NCBI RefSeq assembly: GCF_003610235.1
Contig: NZ_RAPR01000001.1
Location: forward strand, 1,612,001 to 1,676,000
Origin: Catellatospora citrea
Lineage (GTDB): Bacteria > Actinomycetota > Actinomycetes > Mycobacteriales > Micromonosporaceae
Length of the DNA stretch: 64,000 nucleotides
Direction: 5' to 3'
The notes beneath the pieces are model-generated. The model did not search any database. It had not been told where the DNA came from and saw only the letters and a program-made list of their open reading frames with translations. Of the stretch, positions 1 through 9,628 are shown piece after piece; positions within the stretch are counted from its first letter, which is position 1; each line of letters opens with the position of its first letter. The position numbers and the translations under genes are program-made.

Positions 1-1036
1 CGCCATCCTCGCCGCCTCCCAGGCGCTGAGCTCGCAGACCACCCTCGAGGGCGTACGCGCCCGCGTCGTCGACGTGCTCAGCGAGATGACCGGCGCGACG
101 GCCGTCCACCTGCTGCTGTGGGACGACGACCGGCAGCGCTGGTCGGTGCCCGAGGCGCTGCCGGGCGGCGGGCGACCCACCGTGCCCGCCTCGGTGATCC
201 GTTACGTCGAGCGCACCCGCGAACCGCTCGTCGTCGGGGACGCCACCCGCGACGACCGCTTCTCCCGCGACCCCTACTTCGCCGAGCTGGACTGCTGCTC
301 GCTGCTGGTCGTGCCGATCGCCAGCCGGGGCGCACGGCAGGCCCTGCTGGTGCTGGAGAACCATCTCATCCGGGAGGCGTTCTCCGCCGAGCGCCTCGAT
401 GCGGTCCGGCTGGTCGCGGGGCAGCTCGCGGTGTCGCTGGACAACGCGTCGGTGTACGCGTCGCTGGAGCGCAAGGTCGCCCAGCGCACCGAGGAGCTGA
501 CCGCGGCCAACCGGCGGCTCGAACTGCTCAGCACCACCGACGCGCTCACCGCGCTGGCCAACCGGCGGCGGCTGGAGGAGATCCTGCACGCCGAGTGGGA
601 CAGCGCGCTGCACAGCGGTCGGCCGCTGGCGCTGGCGATGGTCGACATCGACCACTTCAAGCTCTACAACGACCACTACGGCCACCCCGCCGGGGACGAC
701 TGCCTGCAGCGCGTCGCCGCGGAGCTGACCCGCAACCTGCGCGCCGGTGACCTGGTCGCCCGCTACGGCGGTGAGGAGTTCGCGGTGGTCATGCCCGGCC
801 TCGACACCGAGGCCGCCCGCGGGGCCGCCGAGCGGCTGCGCATCGCGATCTCCGACCTCGCCGAGCCGCACGTGCTCGCCCGCTCGGGCATCGTCACGGT
901 CAGCATCGGCGTGGCCGCGATGACGCCGCGCCCCGACCGCGACCCCGACGACCTGGTCGGCCTCGCCGACGTCGAGCTGTACCGCGCCAAGCGCAACGGC
1001 CGCGACCAGGTCCGCGCCGCCGCCGTTCCGCCCTGA
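1..1036 (+). CDS. GAF-GGDEF diguanylate cyclase, 5' end missing
   Basis: C-terminal part of a signalling protein that would make cyclic di-GMP from two GTP. The frame is open from base 2 to the window edge, so the true start lies outside. The visible 344 residues hold a GAF domain (about 15-155), a short coiled linker with the pattern VAQRTEELTAANRRLE, and a GGDEF domain (about 175-340). The active-site signature is GGEEF near residue 255. The metal site is in the DIDHFK segment. An RxxD inhibitory I-site (RAGD) lies five residues before GGEEF, so product inhibition is likely. In related actinobacteria such C-termini are attached to large sensor or ATPase proteins; which one applies here cannot be seen. 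Confidence 0.88.
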   Translation, partial: AILAASQALSSQTTLEGVRARVVDVLSEMTGATAVHLLLWDDDRQRWSVPEALPGGGRPTVPASVIRYVERTREPLVVGDATRDDRFSRDPYFAELDCCSLLVVPIASRGARQALLVLENHLIREAFSAERLDAVRLVAGQLAVSLDNASVYASLERKVAQRTEELTAANRRLELLSTTDALTALANRRRLEEILHAEWDSALHSGRPLALAMVDIDHFKLYNDHYGHPAGDDCLQRVAAELTRNLRAGDLVARYGGEEFAVVMPGLDTEAARGAAERLRIAISDLAEPHVLARSGIVTVSIGVAAMTPRPDRDPDDLVGLADVELYRAKRNGRDQVRAAAVPP

Positions 1037-1043
1037 TCGGGGC

Positions 1044-2369
1044 TCAGGCCGGCGCGAGCAGGTCCGGCGTGAGGTCGGCGAGGCTCGCGCAGCCGGTCAG
1101 GGCCATCGTCAGGTCCAGCTCGGCGCGCAGGTTCTGGATCACCTGGCGTACGCCGTCCGCGCCCGCCAGGGCCAGGCCGTAGAAGTAGGGACGGCCGACG
1201 CAGACCGCCCGGGCGCCCAGGGCCAGCGCCTTGAACACGTCCGCGCCGCCGCGCACGCCGCTGTCGAACAGCACCGGCACCCGCCCGCCGACCGCCTCGA
1301 CGATGCCGGGCAGCGCGTCCAGCGAGCCGGTCGCGCCGTCGACCTGGCGGCCGCCGTGGTTGGACACGATCACGCCGTCGACCCCGGCGTCCAGCGCCCG
1401 GCGCGCGTCGTCGGCGTGCTGCAGACCCTTGAGCAGGATCGGCAGCCGGGTCATCGAGCGCAGCCGGGCCAGGTCGCCCCAGGTCAGGTCCTGCCGCGAG
1501 AAGATGTCGAGGAACGTCTCGACCGCAGCGCGCGGCAGCGGCGAGCGCAGGTTGCGCAGCATCGGCCCGGGGTGGGTGCGCGCGATCGAGAACAGCGAAC
1601 GCACCGCCGCGGGCGTGACCTTCGGCTTCGGCCCGGTCTTCGGCAGCCCGGCCCGTTCGGCTGCCAGCCGCCGGAACACCGGGTCGCTGGTGTACTGCGC
1701 GATGCCCTGGCCCTGGCTGAACGGCAGCGACCCGAGGTCCAGATCGCGGGCGCGCCAGCCGAGCACGGTCGTGTCGAGGGTGACCACCAGCGCCTCGCAG
1801 CCGGCCGCCTCCGCGCGCGCCAGGAAGCTCGCCACCAGCTCCTCGGACTTGCTCCAGTACAGCTGGAACCAGCGCGGGGCGTCGCCCATCGCGGCCGCGC
1901 ACTGCTCCATCGGCCGGGACGCCTGCGTGGACAGGATGTACGGCACGCCCTCCGCCGCCGCGGCCCGCGCCACGGCCACGTCGGCCTCGGGGTGGGCCAG
2001 TTCGAGCACGCCGATCGGGGCCAGCAGCAGCGGCGACGCCAGGCGGCGGCCGAACAGCTCGACGGAGAGGTCGCGCGCCGACACGTCGCGCAGCATCCGG
2101 GGCACGATGCGGTGGCGGTCCAGGGCGCGGCGGTTGGCGTCGGCGGTGCCCTCCAGGCCGGCGCTGCCCGCGACGTAGGCGTACGCCTTGGCCGACAGCA
2201 CCCGGGCGGCACGGCGCTCCAGCTCGGGGAACGCCGTCGGCACGGCCGGGCGGACGCCGCTGACCCCGTCCCGGTAGATCACGCCCTGCCGCAGCCTGCC
2301 CCAGCCGCCCGCGGCGCGCACGGCCGGGTCGGTGTCGTCGGCGGGCGGCAGGTGACCGGTGTCGCTCAT
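1044..2369 (-). CDS. FMN-dependent 2-hydroxyacid oxidase, lactate 2-monooxygenase-like
   Basis: Flavoenzyme of the lactate oxidase / glycolate oxidase family (441 aa) that oxidises a 2-hydroxyacid such as L-lactate in the cytoplasm. The C-terminal half carries the family signature [10 protein letters not shown] with the catalytic histidine, followed by the phosphate-binding segment around VGRPYFYG. The insertion rich in Pro/Lys around residues 210-230 is closer to lactate 2-monooxygenase than to glycolate oxidase. The ATG at 2369 is preferred because GAGGA lies eight bases upstream; the frame continues further upstream without a better site. It lies 85 bp after an unknown gene on the same strand and converges with the diguanylate cyclase. 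The exact substrate is an inference. Confidence 0.88.
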   Translation of the reverse strand: MSDTGHLPPADDTDPAVRAAGGWGRLRQGVIYRDGVSGVRPAVPTAFPELERRAARVLSAKAYAYVAGSAGLEGTADANRRALDRHRIVPRMLRDVSARDLSVELFGRRLASPLLLAPIGVLELAHPEADVAVARAAAAEGVPYILSTQASRPMEQCAAAMGDAPRWFQLYWSKSEELVASFLARAEAAGCEALVVTLDTTVLGWRARDLDLGSLPFSQGQGIAQYTSDPVFRRLAAERAGLPKTGPKPKVTPAAVRSLFSIARTHPGPMLRNLRSPLPRAAVETFLDIFSRQDLTWGDLARLRSMTRLPILLKGLQHADDARRALDAGVDGVIVSNHGGRQVDGATGSLDALPGIVEAVGGRVPVLFDSGVRGGADVFKALALGARAVCVGRPYFYGLALAGADGVRQVIQNLRAELDLTMALTGCASLADLTPDLLAPA

Positions 2370-2454
2370 CGGGTCCTCGCAGGGGTGCGTCGGCTGGTCC
2401 GCCGCGCCCGGCGGGCTCGCGGCGGTCCGCAGATCATGCCATCCCGGCGGGCGC

Positions 2455-3279
2455 TCAGGCGGCGCGGTGCCGGGCGAGCACGGCAAGCGCCCCGCGGGCC
2501 GCCTGGACGGTCTCGGGACCGGCGTCGCCGGGCAGTTTGGGCAGGCCGGACGTGATGGTGACTTGGTGCCGGAGCACCGGATGGAGCGCGGTGGTGGCCA
2601 CGAACAGGGTCGCCAGGCCGTCGTGCGCGGTGCCCTCGTCCAGCCGGAACACGTACGCCGGGGGCACCACCGGGGTGCCGTAGGTCGCGTGGGCGGCCAG
2701 GTCGTCGGCGATGCACCACCACGGCTGCGGCTCGCGGCCGGACCAGTGGTGGTCGCCGAACAGCCCGTGCACCGCCAGCCGGTACCGGTGGCAGACCGTC
2801 ACCGCCTCGCGCAGCCGCTGCTCCAGCTGTCCCAGCGTCTCGCCGGGCGGGGGCGGGGCCAGCAGGTCGTCCAGCCGTGCGGACAGCCACCCGGCCAGCA
2901 CCTCGTGCAGCACGAACCGCCAGGCGTCGGTGGCCGCGCCGGTGGCGAACGTCAGCGCCTCGCGCAGCAGCCGCAGCCGCTCCGCACAGTCGGGCCACAG
3001 CTCCAGCGGCGGCGGGCCGGTGCACGGCACGGTCGTCGCGTGGCGGCGGGCGGTGAAGTCGACGACCGCCCGCAGCGGGCCGCCCGCGATCAGGTCCACG
3101 TCCTGCCGGTCGTCCGACCACTCCCACTTCGACTGGCCGTCGAGCAGGCTCGTGTACAGGGGATCGGTCAGGCCCTCCTCATAGAGCCAGCCGCCCGGCG
3201 ACCGGGTCGCGGCCCGGGTGACCTCCGTGACGAACAGCAGTGCGTCGGCGTAGCGGCGGGGCGCGTCGCGCACGTCCAT
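2455..3279 (-). CDS. Hypothetical cytoplasmic protein, 274 aa
   Basis: I do not recognise a family. The start at 3279 has a good GGGAGG ribosome-binding site ten bases upstream. The protein is soluble, rich in Trp, Leu and Arg, with no signal peptide or membrane helix. [14 protein letters not shown] segment near residue 55 and a [11 protein letters not shown] segment near residue 185 contain clustered Asp and His that could bind metal or nucleotide, but this is only composition. It precedes the 2-hydroxyacid oxidase by 85 bp and may be co-transcribed with it. It is probably a real gene because codon third positions are GC-rich throughout and the start region is well formed. Confidence 0.7.
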   Translation of the reverse strand: MDVRDAPRRYADALLFVTEVTRAATRSPGGWLYEEGLTDPLYTSLLDGQSKWEWSDDRQDVDLIAGGPLRAVVDFTARRHATTVPCTGPPPLELWPDCAERLRLLREALTFATGAATDAWRFVLHEVLAGWLSARLDDLLAPPPPGETLGQLEQRLREAVTVCHRYRLAVHGLFGDHHWSGREPQPWWCIADDLAAHATYGTPVVPPAYVFRLDEGTAHDGLATLFVATTALHPVLRHQVTITSGLPKLPGDAGPETVQAARGALAVLARHRAA

Positions 3280-3402
3280 CCGTGCTCCCTCCCTGGCGGC
3301 CCATCCACACCGTACCCGTCGTCCGATCCCGACACCGTCCCGCGCGGATCGCCGGGTGTCGGCGGGCTCCCGTGCCGCCGGAGTCTGTCCTACCCTGACG
3401 CG

Positions 3403-3840
3403 GTGACCTTGACGTGGCAGTCCTTCGGGCGGTGGCTCGCGGTGCTGATGCTGCTCGGCGGATGCGCGTGCTGCTGCGGGAGCGCGGGCCCGATCGGATT
3501 CGCGCCCGACCTCGCCGACACCGACGTCGTCGGCACCTGGACCAGCGAGGAGGGCGCCCGGCTGGTGCTGCGCGCCGATCACACGTTCAGCACCCACTCC
3601 CTGGGCGACTGCGCCGACGCCGACGGCGACCACGCGCCCGGCACGGACGGCGAGGGCCTCTGGACACTGGACGAGCCCGAACTCCTGAACCCCTACCAGC
3701 AGCTGAACCTGGCATACCACCCGTACGGCGAGATGCTGCAGAACTGGGGCGCGCAGGACGACGAGATCGTCTACGTGTTCGGCGACACCGACTCCGGCGG
3801 CGTCTGCTTCTTCACCCGCGACGAAACCGGGTCGCGGTGA
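3403..3840 (+). CDS. Small lipoprotein of unknown function
   Basis: 145-residue secreted lipoprotein. A signal peptide of about 20 hydrophobic residues ends in a lipobox-like LGGC, followed by an unusual Cys-rich stretch (CACCCGS). The mature part resembles small actinobacterial proteins that measure roughly 120 residues and contain a VVGTWTSEEGARLVLRADHTF motif, a lipocalin-like strand pattern often seen in lipoproteins of unknown role. The GTG at 3403 is chosen because TACCCT (3391-3396) sits six bases before it, the arrangement of a leaderless actinobacterial transcript, and there is no ribosome-binding site. It is divergent from the unknown gene ending at 2455. Confidence 0.75.
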   Translation: MTLTWQSFGRWLAVLMLLGGCACCCGSAGPIGFAPDLADTDVVGTWTSEEGARLVLRADHTFSTHSLGDCADADGDHAPGTDGEGLWTLDEPELLNPYQQLNLAYHPYGEMLQNWGAQDDEIVYVFGDTDSGGVCFFTRDETGSR

Positions 3841-4007
3841 GCGGTTCTTAACGGGTACGCAACGCGGCCGTCCTGCCGCTGTCACAGCCCGATCGTCTGC
3901 TTCTTGGACCCGCGGACCGCAGCCCTCCCACGGCGCGGCGTGGACCGGCGCACGGCCACCCGTCGAGGTGGCAGGCGCGGCCGCCCGACTCCGATCGGAG
4001 CCACGCC

Positions 4008-5633
4008 ATGGGACAACCTCTCTGGATCACCAGACTCCCCGACGCCGCCGTCGCCGCGTACCGGCGGGACAGCCCCGGCGGCCCGCTGGCCGGGGCCCGG
4101 CTGGCGATCAAGGACAACCTCGACCTGGCCGGAGTGCCGACCACGGCCGCCTGCCCCGCGCTGGACGCCCCGGCCGCGTCGTCCGCGGTCGCGGTCACCC
4201 GGCTCATCGACGCGGGCGCGATCCCCGTCGGCAAGACCAACATGGACCAGTTCGCCACCGGCCTGGTCGGCACCCGCACCCCGTACGGGGCCTGCCACAG
4301 CGTGGCCGATCCGGCGCACGTCAGCGGCGGCAGCAGTTCCGGCAGCGCGATCGCCGTCGCGACGGGTGAGGCCGAGCTCGCCCTCGGCACCGACACCGCC
4401 GGCTCCGGCCGGGTGCCGGCGGCCTTCAACGGCCTCGTCGGCCTCAAACCGACCCGCGGGCTGGTCTCCACCACCGGCCTGCTGCCCGCCTGCCGCTCGC
4501 TGGACTGCGTGACCACGTTCACCCGCACCGTCGCCGAGGCACGGACGGCCCTGGCCGCGCTGGCCGCCTACGACGTCGACGATCCGTGGTCGCGGCCGCG
4601 GCCGCCGCTGCCGCCGCCGGGGGTCGCCGCGCGGATGCGCGTCGTCGGCGTACCGGCCGGGGATCTCGATCTCGACCCCCCGCACGCCGCGGCCTGGCAG
4701 CGGGCCCTGGCGCACGCCCGCGGCGTCGCCGCGCACGTGGTGCCGGTGGACGTGTCGGCGTTCCTGGCGGCCGCGCGACTGCTGTACGAGGGCCCGTGGG
4801 TCGCCGAGCGCTGGGCCGCGTTCGGCGGCCTGCTCGAACCCGACGGACCGCACCTGGACCCGACCGTGCGCGGCATCGTGCTGCCCGGACGGGACCTGCG
4901 CGCCGCGGACGCGTTCGCCGCCGCCGACCGGCTCGCGGCGCTGCGCCGGGCGAGCGAGCAGGTCTGGCCCGACATCGACGCGCTGCTGCTGCCGGTGACG
5001 CCGGGGCATCCGACGTTCGACGAGGTGGCGGCCGCGCCGGTGGCGGTGAACTCGCGGCTGGGCACGTACACCAACTTCGTGAACCTGCTCGACCTGTGCG
5101 CGGTGGCGGTCCCCGCGGGTGAGCGCGCCGACGGCCTGCCGTTCGGGGTGCAGCTGATCGCGCCCGCGTTCGCCGACGAGCCGCTGCTCGACCTGGCCGA
5201 ACGCTGGACCGGCGGGCGGCCGCCGGAGCGGGCCGCGGCGGGGGCGCGGGTCGCGGTGGTGGGCGCGCACCTGACCGGGATGCCGCTGCACCCGCAGCTG
5301 GTCGGGCTGGGCGCGCGGCTGGCGTACCGGGCCCGCACGGCGGGCGGCTACCGGCTCTACCACCTGTCCGGGCCGGGGGTGCACCGTCCGGCGCTGGTGC
5401 ACACCGGGGACGGGCCCGCGGCGGGCATCGCGGTCGAGGTGTACGACCTGCCCGAGCAGGGTCTCGGGACGCTGCTGGGCAGCGTGCCCGCGCCGCTCGG
5501 GCTGGGCCGGGTGGTGCTCGACGACGGCAGCGAGGTCACCGGCTTCATCGCCGAGGCCCCGCGGCTGGGCGGCGCGGCCGACATCACCCACTTCGGCGGC
5601 TGGCGGGCGGCCAACAGCCCGGTCGCGCCATGA
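4008..5633 (+). CDS. atzF: Allophanate hydrolase
   Basis: Amidase-signature enzyme converting allophanate (urea-1-carboxylate) to two ammonia and two CO2. The 541-residue protein has the Ser-cisSer-Lys triad: Lys35 in AIKDN, Ser109 in GGSSSG and Ser133 in TAGSGR, with the spacing expected for the family. After the amidase domain, from about residue 415, comes the extra C-terminal domain of AtzF-type enzymes, ending in the TGFIAEA region. GGAG lies before the ATG. No urea carboxylase gene is next to it. Instead two biuret-hydrolase-type enzymes follow, so the allophanate probably comes from biuret or a related ureide. Its stop overlaps the GntR gene by four bases (ATGA), implying translational coupling. 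Confidence 0.92.
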   Translation: MGQPLWITRLPDAAVAAYRRDSPGGPLAGARLAIKDNLDLAGVPTTAACPALDAPAASSAVAVTRLIDAGAIPVGKTNMDQFATGLVGTRTPYGACHSVADPAHVSGGSSSGSAIAVATGEAELALGTDTAGSGRVPAAFNGLVGLKPTRGLVSTTGLLPACRSLDCVTTFTRTVAEARTALAALAAYDVDDPWSRPRPPLPPPGVAARMRVVGVPAGDLDLDPPHAAAWQRALAHARGVAAHVVPVDVSAFLAAARLLYEGPWVAERWAAFGGLLEPDGPHLDPTVRGIVLPGRDLRAADAFAAADRLAALRRASEQVWPDIDALLLPVTPGHPTFDEVAAAPVAVNSRLGTYTNFVNLLDLCAVAVPAGERADGLPFGVQLIAPAFADEPLLDLAERWTGGRPPERAAAGARVAVVGAHLTGMPLHPQLVGLGARLAYRARTAGGYRLYHLSGPGVHRPALVHTGDGPAAGIAVEVYDLPEQGLGTLLGSVPAPLGLGRVVLDDGSEVTGFIAEAPRLGGAADITHFGGWRAANSPVAP

Positions 5634-6337
5634 CGGCACCCGGCCGCGTGATCGCCGGACGGCAGGGTGCTGGCACACTCGGTGCCGTGACGGACACGGC
5701 CCCCGCGAACGGCGAGATCGAGAGCTACAGCCTGGTCGAGCTCGCGGTGACCCGGCTGCGCCGCGAGATCCTCAGCGGACGCTCCGAGCCCGGCGAGCGC
5801 CTGGTCGAGGAGCAGCTGACCCGCCGGCTGGGCATCAGCCGGGCTCCGCTGCGCGAAGCGCTGCGCCTGCTGGGGCAGCAGGGCCTGGTCGAGCACGTGC
5901 CGCGGCGCGGGGCGCGGGTGGCCACCCTGTCCGACCGGGACGTGCAGGAGCTGTACGCCGTACGCGACATGCTGGAACAACACGCGGTCGAGCAGGCGCT
6001 GCGCGCCCCGCTGAAGCTCGACGGCCTGCGGGCGGCCGTGGACCGGATGCGGGACGCCGCGGCGACCGGGGACCAGCTGGAGGTCGCCAACGCGCACCGG
6101 GCGTTCCACGTCAGCCTGGTCGCGCTGGCGGGCAACGGGCAGCTCACCGCGATCTACGAGTCGATCCTGGTGAAGCTCCAGCTGTACATGGCGATCAACC
6201 TGCGCCGCGAGGCCGAACTGGCGCACGCCGACGACGGGGTGCACCGGCACGAACGCCTGCTGGAGGCGGTCGCGACCGGCGACCCGGCCGCGGTCCTCAC
6301 CGCGCTCGCCGGGCACGGCGCGAGGTCCTATCTGTAG
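5630..6337 (+). CDS. GntR-family (FadR/FCD subfamily) transcriptional regulator
   Basis: DNA-binding regulator with an N-terminal winged helix-turn-helix (about residues 35-95, including the RLGISRAPLREALRLL recognition region) and a C-terminal all-helical FCD ligand domain containing the metal-binding Asp/His pattern (DMLEQHAVEQ, AHRAFHVSL, HRHERLL). The ATG at 5630 overlaps the allophanate hydrolase stop (ATGA), while a second start, GTG at 5687, would give a protein beginning near MTDTAP, closer to typical GntR N-termini. It sits inside the ureide cluster and is the obvious candidate to control it. No convincing operator was found, though TCGACA occurs twice in tandem just before the next gene (6408-6420). 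Confidence 0.9.
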   Translation: MTAPGRVIAGRQGAGTLGAVTDTAPANGEIESYSLVELAVTRLRREILSGRSEPGERLVEEQLTRRLGISRAPLREALRLLGQQGLVEHVPRRGARVATLSDRDVQELYAVRDMLEQHAVEQALRAPLKLDGLRAAVDRMRDAAATGDQLEVANAHRAFHVSLVALAGNGQLTAIYESILVKLQLYMAINLRREAELAHADDGVHRHERLLEAVATGDPAAVLTALAGHGARSYL

Positions 6338-6421
6338 CGTCCCGCCCCATCGGGGCACCAGGTCATGCAAGCGTTACCGAGGCGACCAGACCCCGAAACA
6401 GTTCGGTCGACAATCGACAGT

Positions 6422-7147
6422 ATGCAAACCCTGGTGCCCCAACCTGATCCGCCGACCGGCGTACGCATCGGGCCGGTGCAGGCCGACCCGTACGCGTGGC
6501 CGTACGACGGCTCGGTGCCCGTCGCACGGACGGCACTGCTGTGCATCGACTGGCAGACCGACTTCTGCGGGCCGGGCGGCTACGTCGACGCGATGGGCTA
6601 CGACATCGCGCTGACCCGGGCCGGGCTGCCCGCCACCGCCAAGCTGCTCGACCACGTGCGCTCGCTGGGCATGCTGGTCGTGCACACCCGCGAAGGCCAC
6701 GACCCGGACCTGTCCGACCTGCCCGCCAACAAGCGCTGGCGCTCGGCGCGGATCGGCGCGGAGATCGGCGGGCCCGGCCCGTGCGGGCGCATCCTGATCA
6801 AGGGCGAGCCGGGCTGGGAGATCGTGCCCGAGGTCGCCCCGGCGCCCGGCGAGGTCGTCGTCGACAAGCCCGGCAAGGGCGCGTTCTACGCCACCAACCT
6901 GGACCTGGTGCTGCGCACCCGCGGCATCACGCACCTGATCCTGACCGGCATCACCACCGACGTCTGCGTGCACACCACCATGCGCGAGGCCAACGACCGC
7001 GGCTACGAGTGCCTGATCCTGTCCGACTGCACCGGCGCCACCGACCCCGGCAACCACGCCGCGGCCCTGCACATGGTCACCATGCAGGGCGGCGTCTTCG
7101 GCTGCGTGGCGACGTCCGACGACGTCATCGCGGCCACCACCTCCTGA
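6422..7147 (+). CDS. Isochorismatase-like cysteine hydrolase, probable biuret hydrolase
   Basis: Cysteine hydrolase of the isochorismatase-like family. The triad is Asp43 (CIDWQTDF), Lys149 ([12 protein letters not shown]) and Cys182 (TTDVCVHTT). These spacings, 106 and 33 residues, match what I recall for biuret hydrolase (BiuH). With allophanate hydrolase as neighbour, the likely reaction is biuret to allophanate plus ammonia, which the neighbour would then finish. The alternatives are ureidoacrylate amidohydrolase (RutB) and N-carbamoylsarcosine amidase, which share the fold. The start at 6422 is chosen because the family begins near here; an in-frame ATG at 6365 would add a basic, non-conserved extension. 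The next gene follows after 35 bp. Confidence 0.82.
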   Translation: MQTLVPQPDPPTGVRIGPVQADPYAWPYDGSVPVARTALLCIDWQTDFCGPGGYVDAMGYDIALTRAGLPATAKLLDHVRSLGMLVVHTREGHDPDLSDLPANKRWRSARIGAEIGGPGPCGRILIKGEPGWEIVPEVAPAPGEVVVDKPGKGAFYATNLDLVLRTRGITHLILTGITTDVCVHTTMREANDRGYECLILSDCTGATDPGNHAAALHMVTMQGGVFGCVATSDDVIAATTS

Positions 7148-7182
7148 CGCACCGTTCCGCCTCACAGAAGGCGAGCACCCCT

Positions 7183-7881
7183 TTGACCACCCACGCCACG
7201 GTCGACGCGATGCCGTCGCCGTACACCTTCGATCCTTCGACCACCGCGCTGCTGGTCATCGACATGCAGCGCGACTTCCTGGAACCCGGCGGCTTCGGGG
7301 AGACGCTGGGCAACGACGTGCATCAGCTCCGCTCGGCCATCGCGCCGACCGAGGCCCTGCTCGGCGCGTGCCGCGCGGTCGGCCTGACGATCATCCACAC
7401 CCGCGAGGGGCACCTGCCGGACCTGTCGGACTGCCCGCCCGCGAAGCTGCACCGCGGCGCGCCCTCGATGCGCATCGGCGATCCGGGCCCCAAGGGCCGC
7501 ATCCTGATCCGCGGCGAGTACGGCCACGACATCGTCGACGAGCTCGCCCCGCTGCCCGGCGAGCCGGTCATCGACAAACCGGGCAAGGGCGCGTTCTACG
7601 CCACCGAACTCGGCGAGCTGCTGGCGAGCCGGGGCGTCCGCAGCCTGATCGTCACCGGGGTCACCACCGAGGTCTGCGTGCACACCACCGTGCGGGAGGC
7701 CAACGACCGCGGCTACGAGTGCCTGGTGCTGTCGGACTGCGTGGGCTCGTACTTCCCGGAGTTCCAGCGCGTCGGGCTCCAGATGATCGCCGCCCAGGGC
7801 GGGATCTTCGGCTGGGTGGCGAAGTCACCGGCCTTCATCGGGGCGTTGCAGCGCAGCGCCGCCCTGCCGCAAGCCGCCTGA
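7183..7881 (+). CDS. Second isochorismatase-like cysteine hydrolase (biuret hydrolase paralogue)
   Basis: Tandem paralogue of the preceding enzyme, 232 aa. The triad is conserved: Asp27 (VIDMQRDF), Lys132 ([12 protein letters not shown]) and Cys165 (TTEVCVHTT). The loop after the catalytic Cys is nearly the same in both copies ([11 protein letters not shown]), but the substrate-facing C-terminal loop differs ([14 protein letters not shown] here against [14 protein letters not shown]), suggesting different carbamoyl substrates. A TTG start at 7183 is favoured because AGAAGGCGAG lies about eight bases upstream; an ATG at 7210 is the alternative. It is co-transcribed with the genes on both sides. 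A division of labour between biuret and another carbamoylated amine is inferred, not shown. Confidence 0.82.
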   Translation: MTTHATVDAMPSPYTFDPSTTALLVIDMQRDFLEPGGFGETLGNDVHQLRSAIAPTEALLGACRAVGLTIIHTREGHLPDLSDCPPAKLHRGAPSMRIGDPGPKGRILIRGEYGHDIVDELAPLPGEPVIDKPGKGAFYATELGELLASRGVRSLIVTGVTTEVCVHTTVREANDRGYECLVLSDCVGSYFPEFQRVGLQMIAAQGGIFGWVAKSPAFIGALQRSAALPQAA

Positions 7882-7906
7882 TCCCCGCCTCGAAAGCAGG
7901 ACACCC

Positions 7907-9550
7907 ATGACCACATCCACCCCCGCGGCCGGGAAGCTGCCGCACTGGGTCCGCGGCGACACCAACGCGTTCTTCGGTTTCGGCGTGAACGTGCTCGTCA
8001 ACGTGCTGACGCTGACCACGCTGTGCCTGTTCGTGATCAACCTGGCCGAGGGCGACGTGTTCGGCACGATCCTGCCCGCGCTGGGCATCGCCCTGGTCTT
8101 CGGCAACGTGTACTACACGATCCTGGCCCGCCGGCTGGCCGCCCGCGAGGGCCGCACCGACGTCACCGCGCTGCCCTACGGGCCCAGCGTGCCGCACATG
8201 TTCATCGTCATCTTCGTGATCATGCTGCCGATCTACCTGAAGACCAAGGACCCGATGCTGGCCTGGCAGGCCGGCGTCGCCTGGGCCTTCATCATCGGCG
8301 TCATCGTGCTGATCGGCGCGTTCGTCGGGCCGTACATCCGCAAGTACACCCCGCGCGCCGCGCTGCTGGGCACGCTGGCCGGCATCTCCATCACGTTCAT
8401 CTCGATGAACCCGGCCGGGCGCATGTGGGACCTGGCCTGGGTGGCGCTGCCCGTGTTCGCGCTGCTGCTGATCGGCCTGATGACCAACGTCCGGCTGCCG
8501 TTCAACTTCCCCATCGGCCTGGCCGCGCTGCTGCTCGGCACCGCGATCGGCTGGATCGGCGGGGTCATGTCGGTGCCCGACGTCACCGCCGCCGCGAAGA
8601 CCATCGCGTTCGCCGTGCCGGACCTGAAGTTCGGGCTGCTGTTCGACGGGCTCAACGAGATGGCGCCGCTGCTGGCCACCGCGATCCCGCTGGGCGTCTA
8701 CAACTTCACCGAGGCGATGACCAACGTGGAGAGCGCCGCCACCGCCGGCGACAACTACAACCTGCGCAGCGTGCTGCTGGCCGACGGCATCGGCGCGGTC
8801 ATCGGCTCCCTGCTCGGCTCGCCGTTCCCGCCCGCCGTGTACGTCGGGCACCCCGGCTGGAAGGCCGCGGGCGGCCGCACCGGCTACTCCATGGCCACCG
8901 GCATCGTCATCGCGCTGCTGTGCTTCCTGGGCATGTTCGGCCTGCTCGCGGCGATCTTCCCGACCGCCGCGATCGTGCCGATCCTGCTCTACATCGGCCT
9001 GCTCATCGGCGCCCAGGCCTTCCAGGCGACACCACGCGCCCACGCCGCCGCAGTGGTCGCCGCGCTCATCCCCAACCTGGCCTCCTGGGCCACCGGGCAG
9101 ATCGACAACGCGCTCGCCGCGGCGGGCACCTCGGCCGCCGCGGTCGGCGACCAGGCGCTGGCCGGTGCGGGCGTGGTCTATCACGGCCTGCTGGTGCTCG
9201 GGCAGGGTGCGATCCTGGCGGGCCTGGTGTTCGGCGCGATCGTGGTGTTCATCATCGACCGGAAGTTCCTGCACGCCGGGATCTTCGCCCTGGTCGGCGC
9301 GCTGCTCACCTTCGTCGGGCTGATCCACGGCGAGAAGGTCGAGTGGAACGCCAACGGTCCGGTGTCGCTGGGCTACCTGTTCGTCGCGGTCGTCTGCGCG
9401 ATCTTCTACTTCGGTAAGCACGCTCCGCGCGAACCTGACGCCGAGGAGCTCGCCCTCGACCGGTTGCACGGCGGCGCGGACGCACCCGCGCCGGTCTCGC
9501 CGGCACCGGTCGCAGCGGCGGAGCCGGACCGGGCCGCGGCTGCGGCCTGA
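7907..9550 (+). CDS. NCS2-family (nucleobase/ureide) permease
   Basis: Polytopic inner-membrane transporter, 547 aa, with roughly 13-14 hydrophobic helices. It starts with a short cytoplasmic end and a first helix around residues 25-50, and ends in an Ala/Pro-rich soluble tail. The family motif region NFTEAMTNVESAATAGDNYN, followed by the SPFPPAVYVGHPGWK loop, belongs to NCS2 nucleobase:cation symporters, of the branch longer than UraA. Placed between the cysteine hydrolases and the AtzH-like protein, it probably imports the substrate of this operon (biuret, cyanuric-acid-like rings or a ureide); that is inference. AGCAGGA lies before the ATG at a good distance. Confidence 0.88.
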   Translation: MTTSTPAAGKLPHWVRGDTNAFFGFGVNVLVNVLTLTTLCLFVINLAEGDVFGTILPALGIALVFGNVYYTILARRLAAREGRTDVTALPYGPSVPHMFIVIFVIMLPIYLKTKDPMLAWQAGVAWAFIIGVIVLIGAFVGPYIRKYTPRAALLGTLAGISITFISMNPAGRMWDLAWVALPVFALLLIGLMTNVRLPFNFPIGLAALLLGTAIGWIGGVMSVPDVTAAAKTIAFAVPDLKFGLLFDGLNEMAPLLATAIPLGVYNFTEAMTNVESAATAGDNYNLRSVLLADGIGAVIGSLLGSPFPPAVYVGHPGWKAAGGRTGYSMATGIVIALLCFLGMFGLLAAIFPTAAIVPILLYIGLLIGAQAFQATPRAHAAAVVAALIPNLASWATGQIDNALAAAGTSAAAVGDQALAGAGVVYHGLLVLGQGAILAGLVFGAIVVFIIDRKFLHAGIFALVGALLTFVGLIHGEKVEWNANGPVSLGYLFVAVVCAIFYFGKHAPREPDAEELALDRLHGGADAPAPVSPAPVAAAEPDRAAAAA

Positions 9551-9562
9551 TCCGTCTCACCG

Positions 9563-9606
9563 GCCGCCTTCCGGCACGGGCGCATGCGCCTGTGCCGGAA
9601 GGCGGC
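9563..9606 (+). terminator. Strong hairpin between permease and AtzH-like gene
   Basis: A perfect 15-bp inverted repeat (arms 9563-9577 and 9592-9606) with a 14-base loop that is itself palindromic (GGCGCATGCGCC). There is no T-run after it, so it may be a partial or Rho-type terminator, or an mRNA-stabilising hairpin that lowers expression of the last gene. Confidence 0.6.
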
Positions 9607-9628
9607 ACCTTCGAGTCAGGGAGAACCC

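Noticed and set aside
6365..6421. An earlier start of the first cysteine hydrolase at 6365
   Set aside because: It adds a basic stretch not typical of the family and overlaps the likely promoter region; 6422 fits better.
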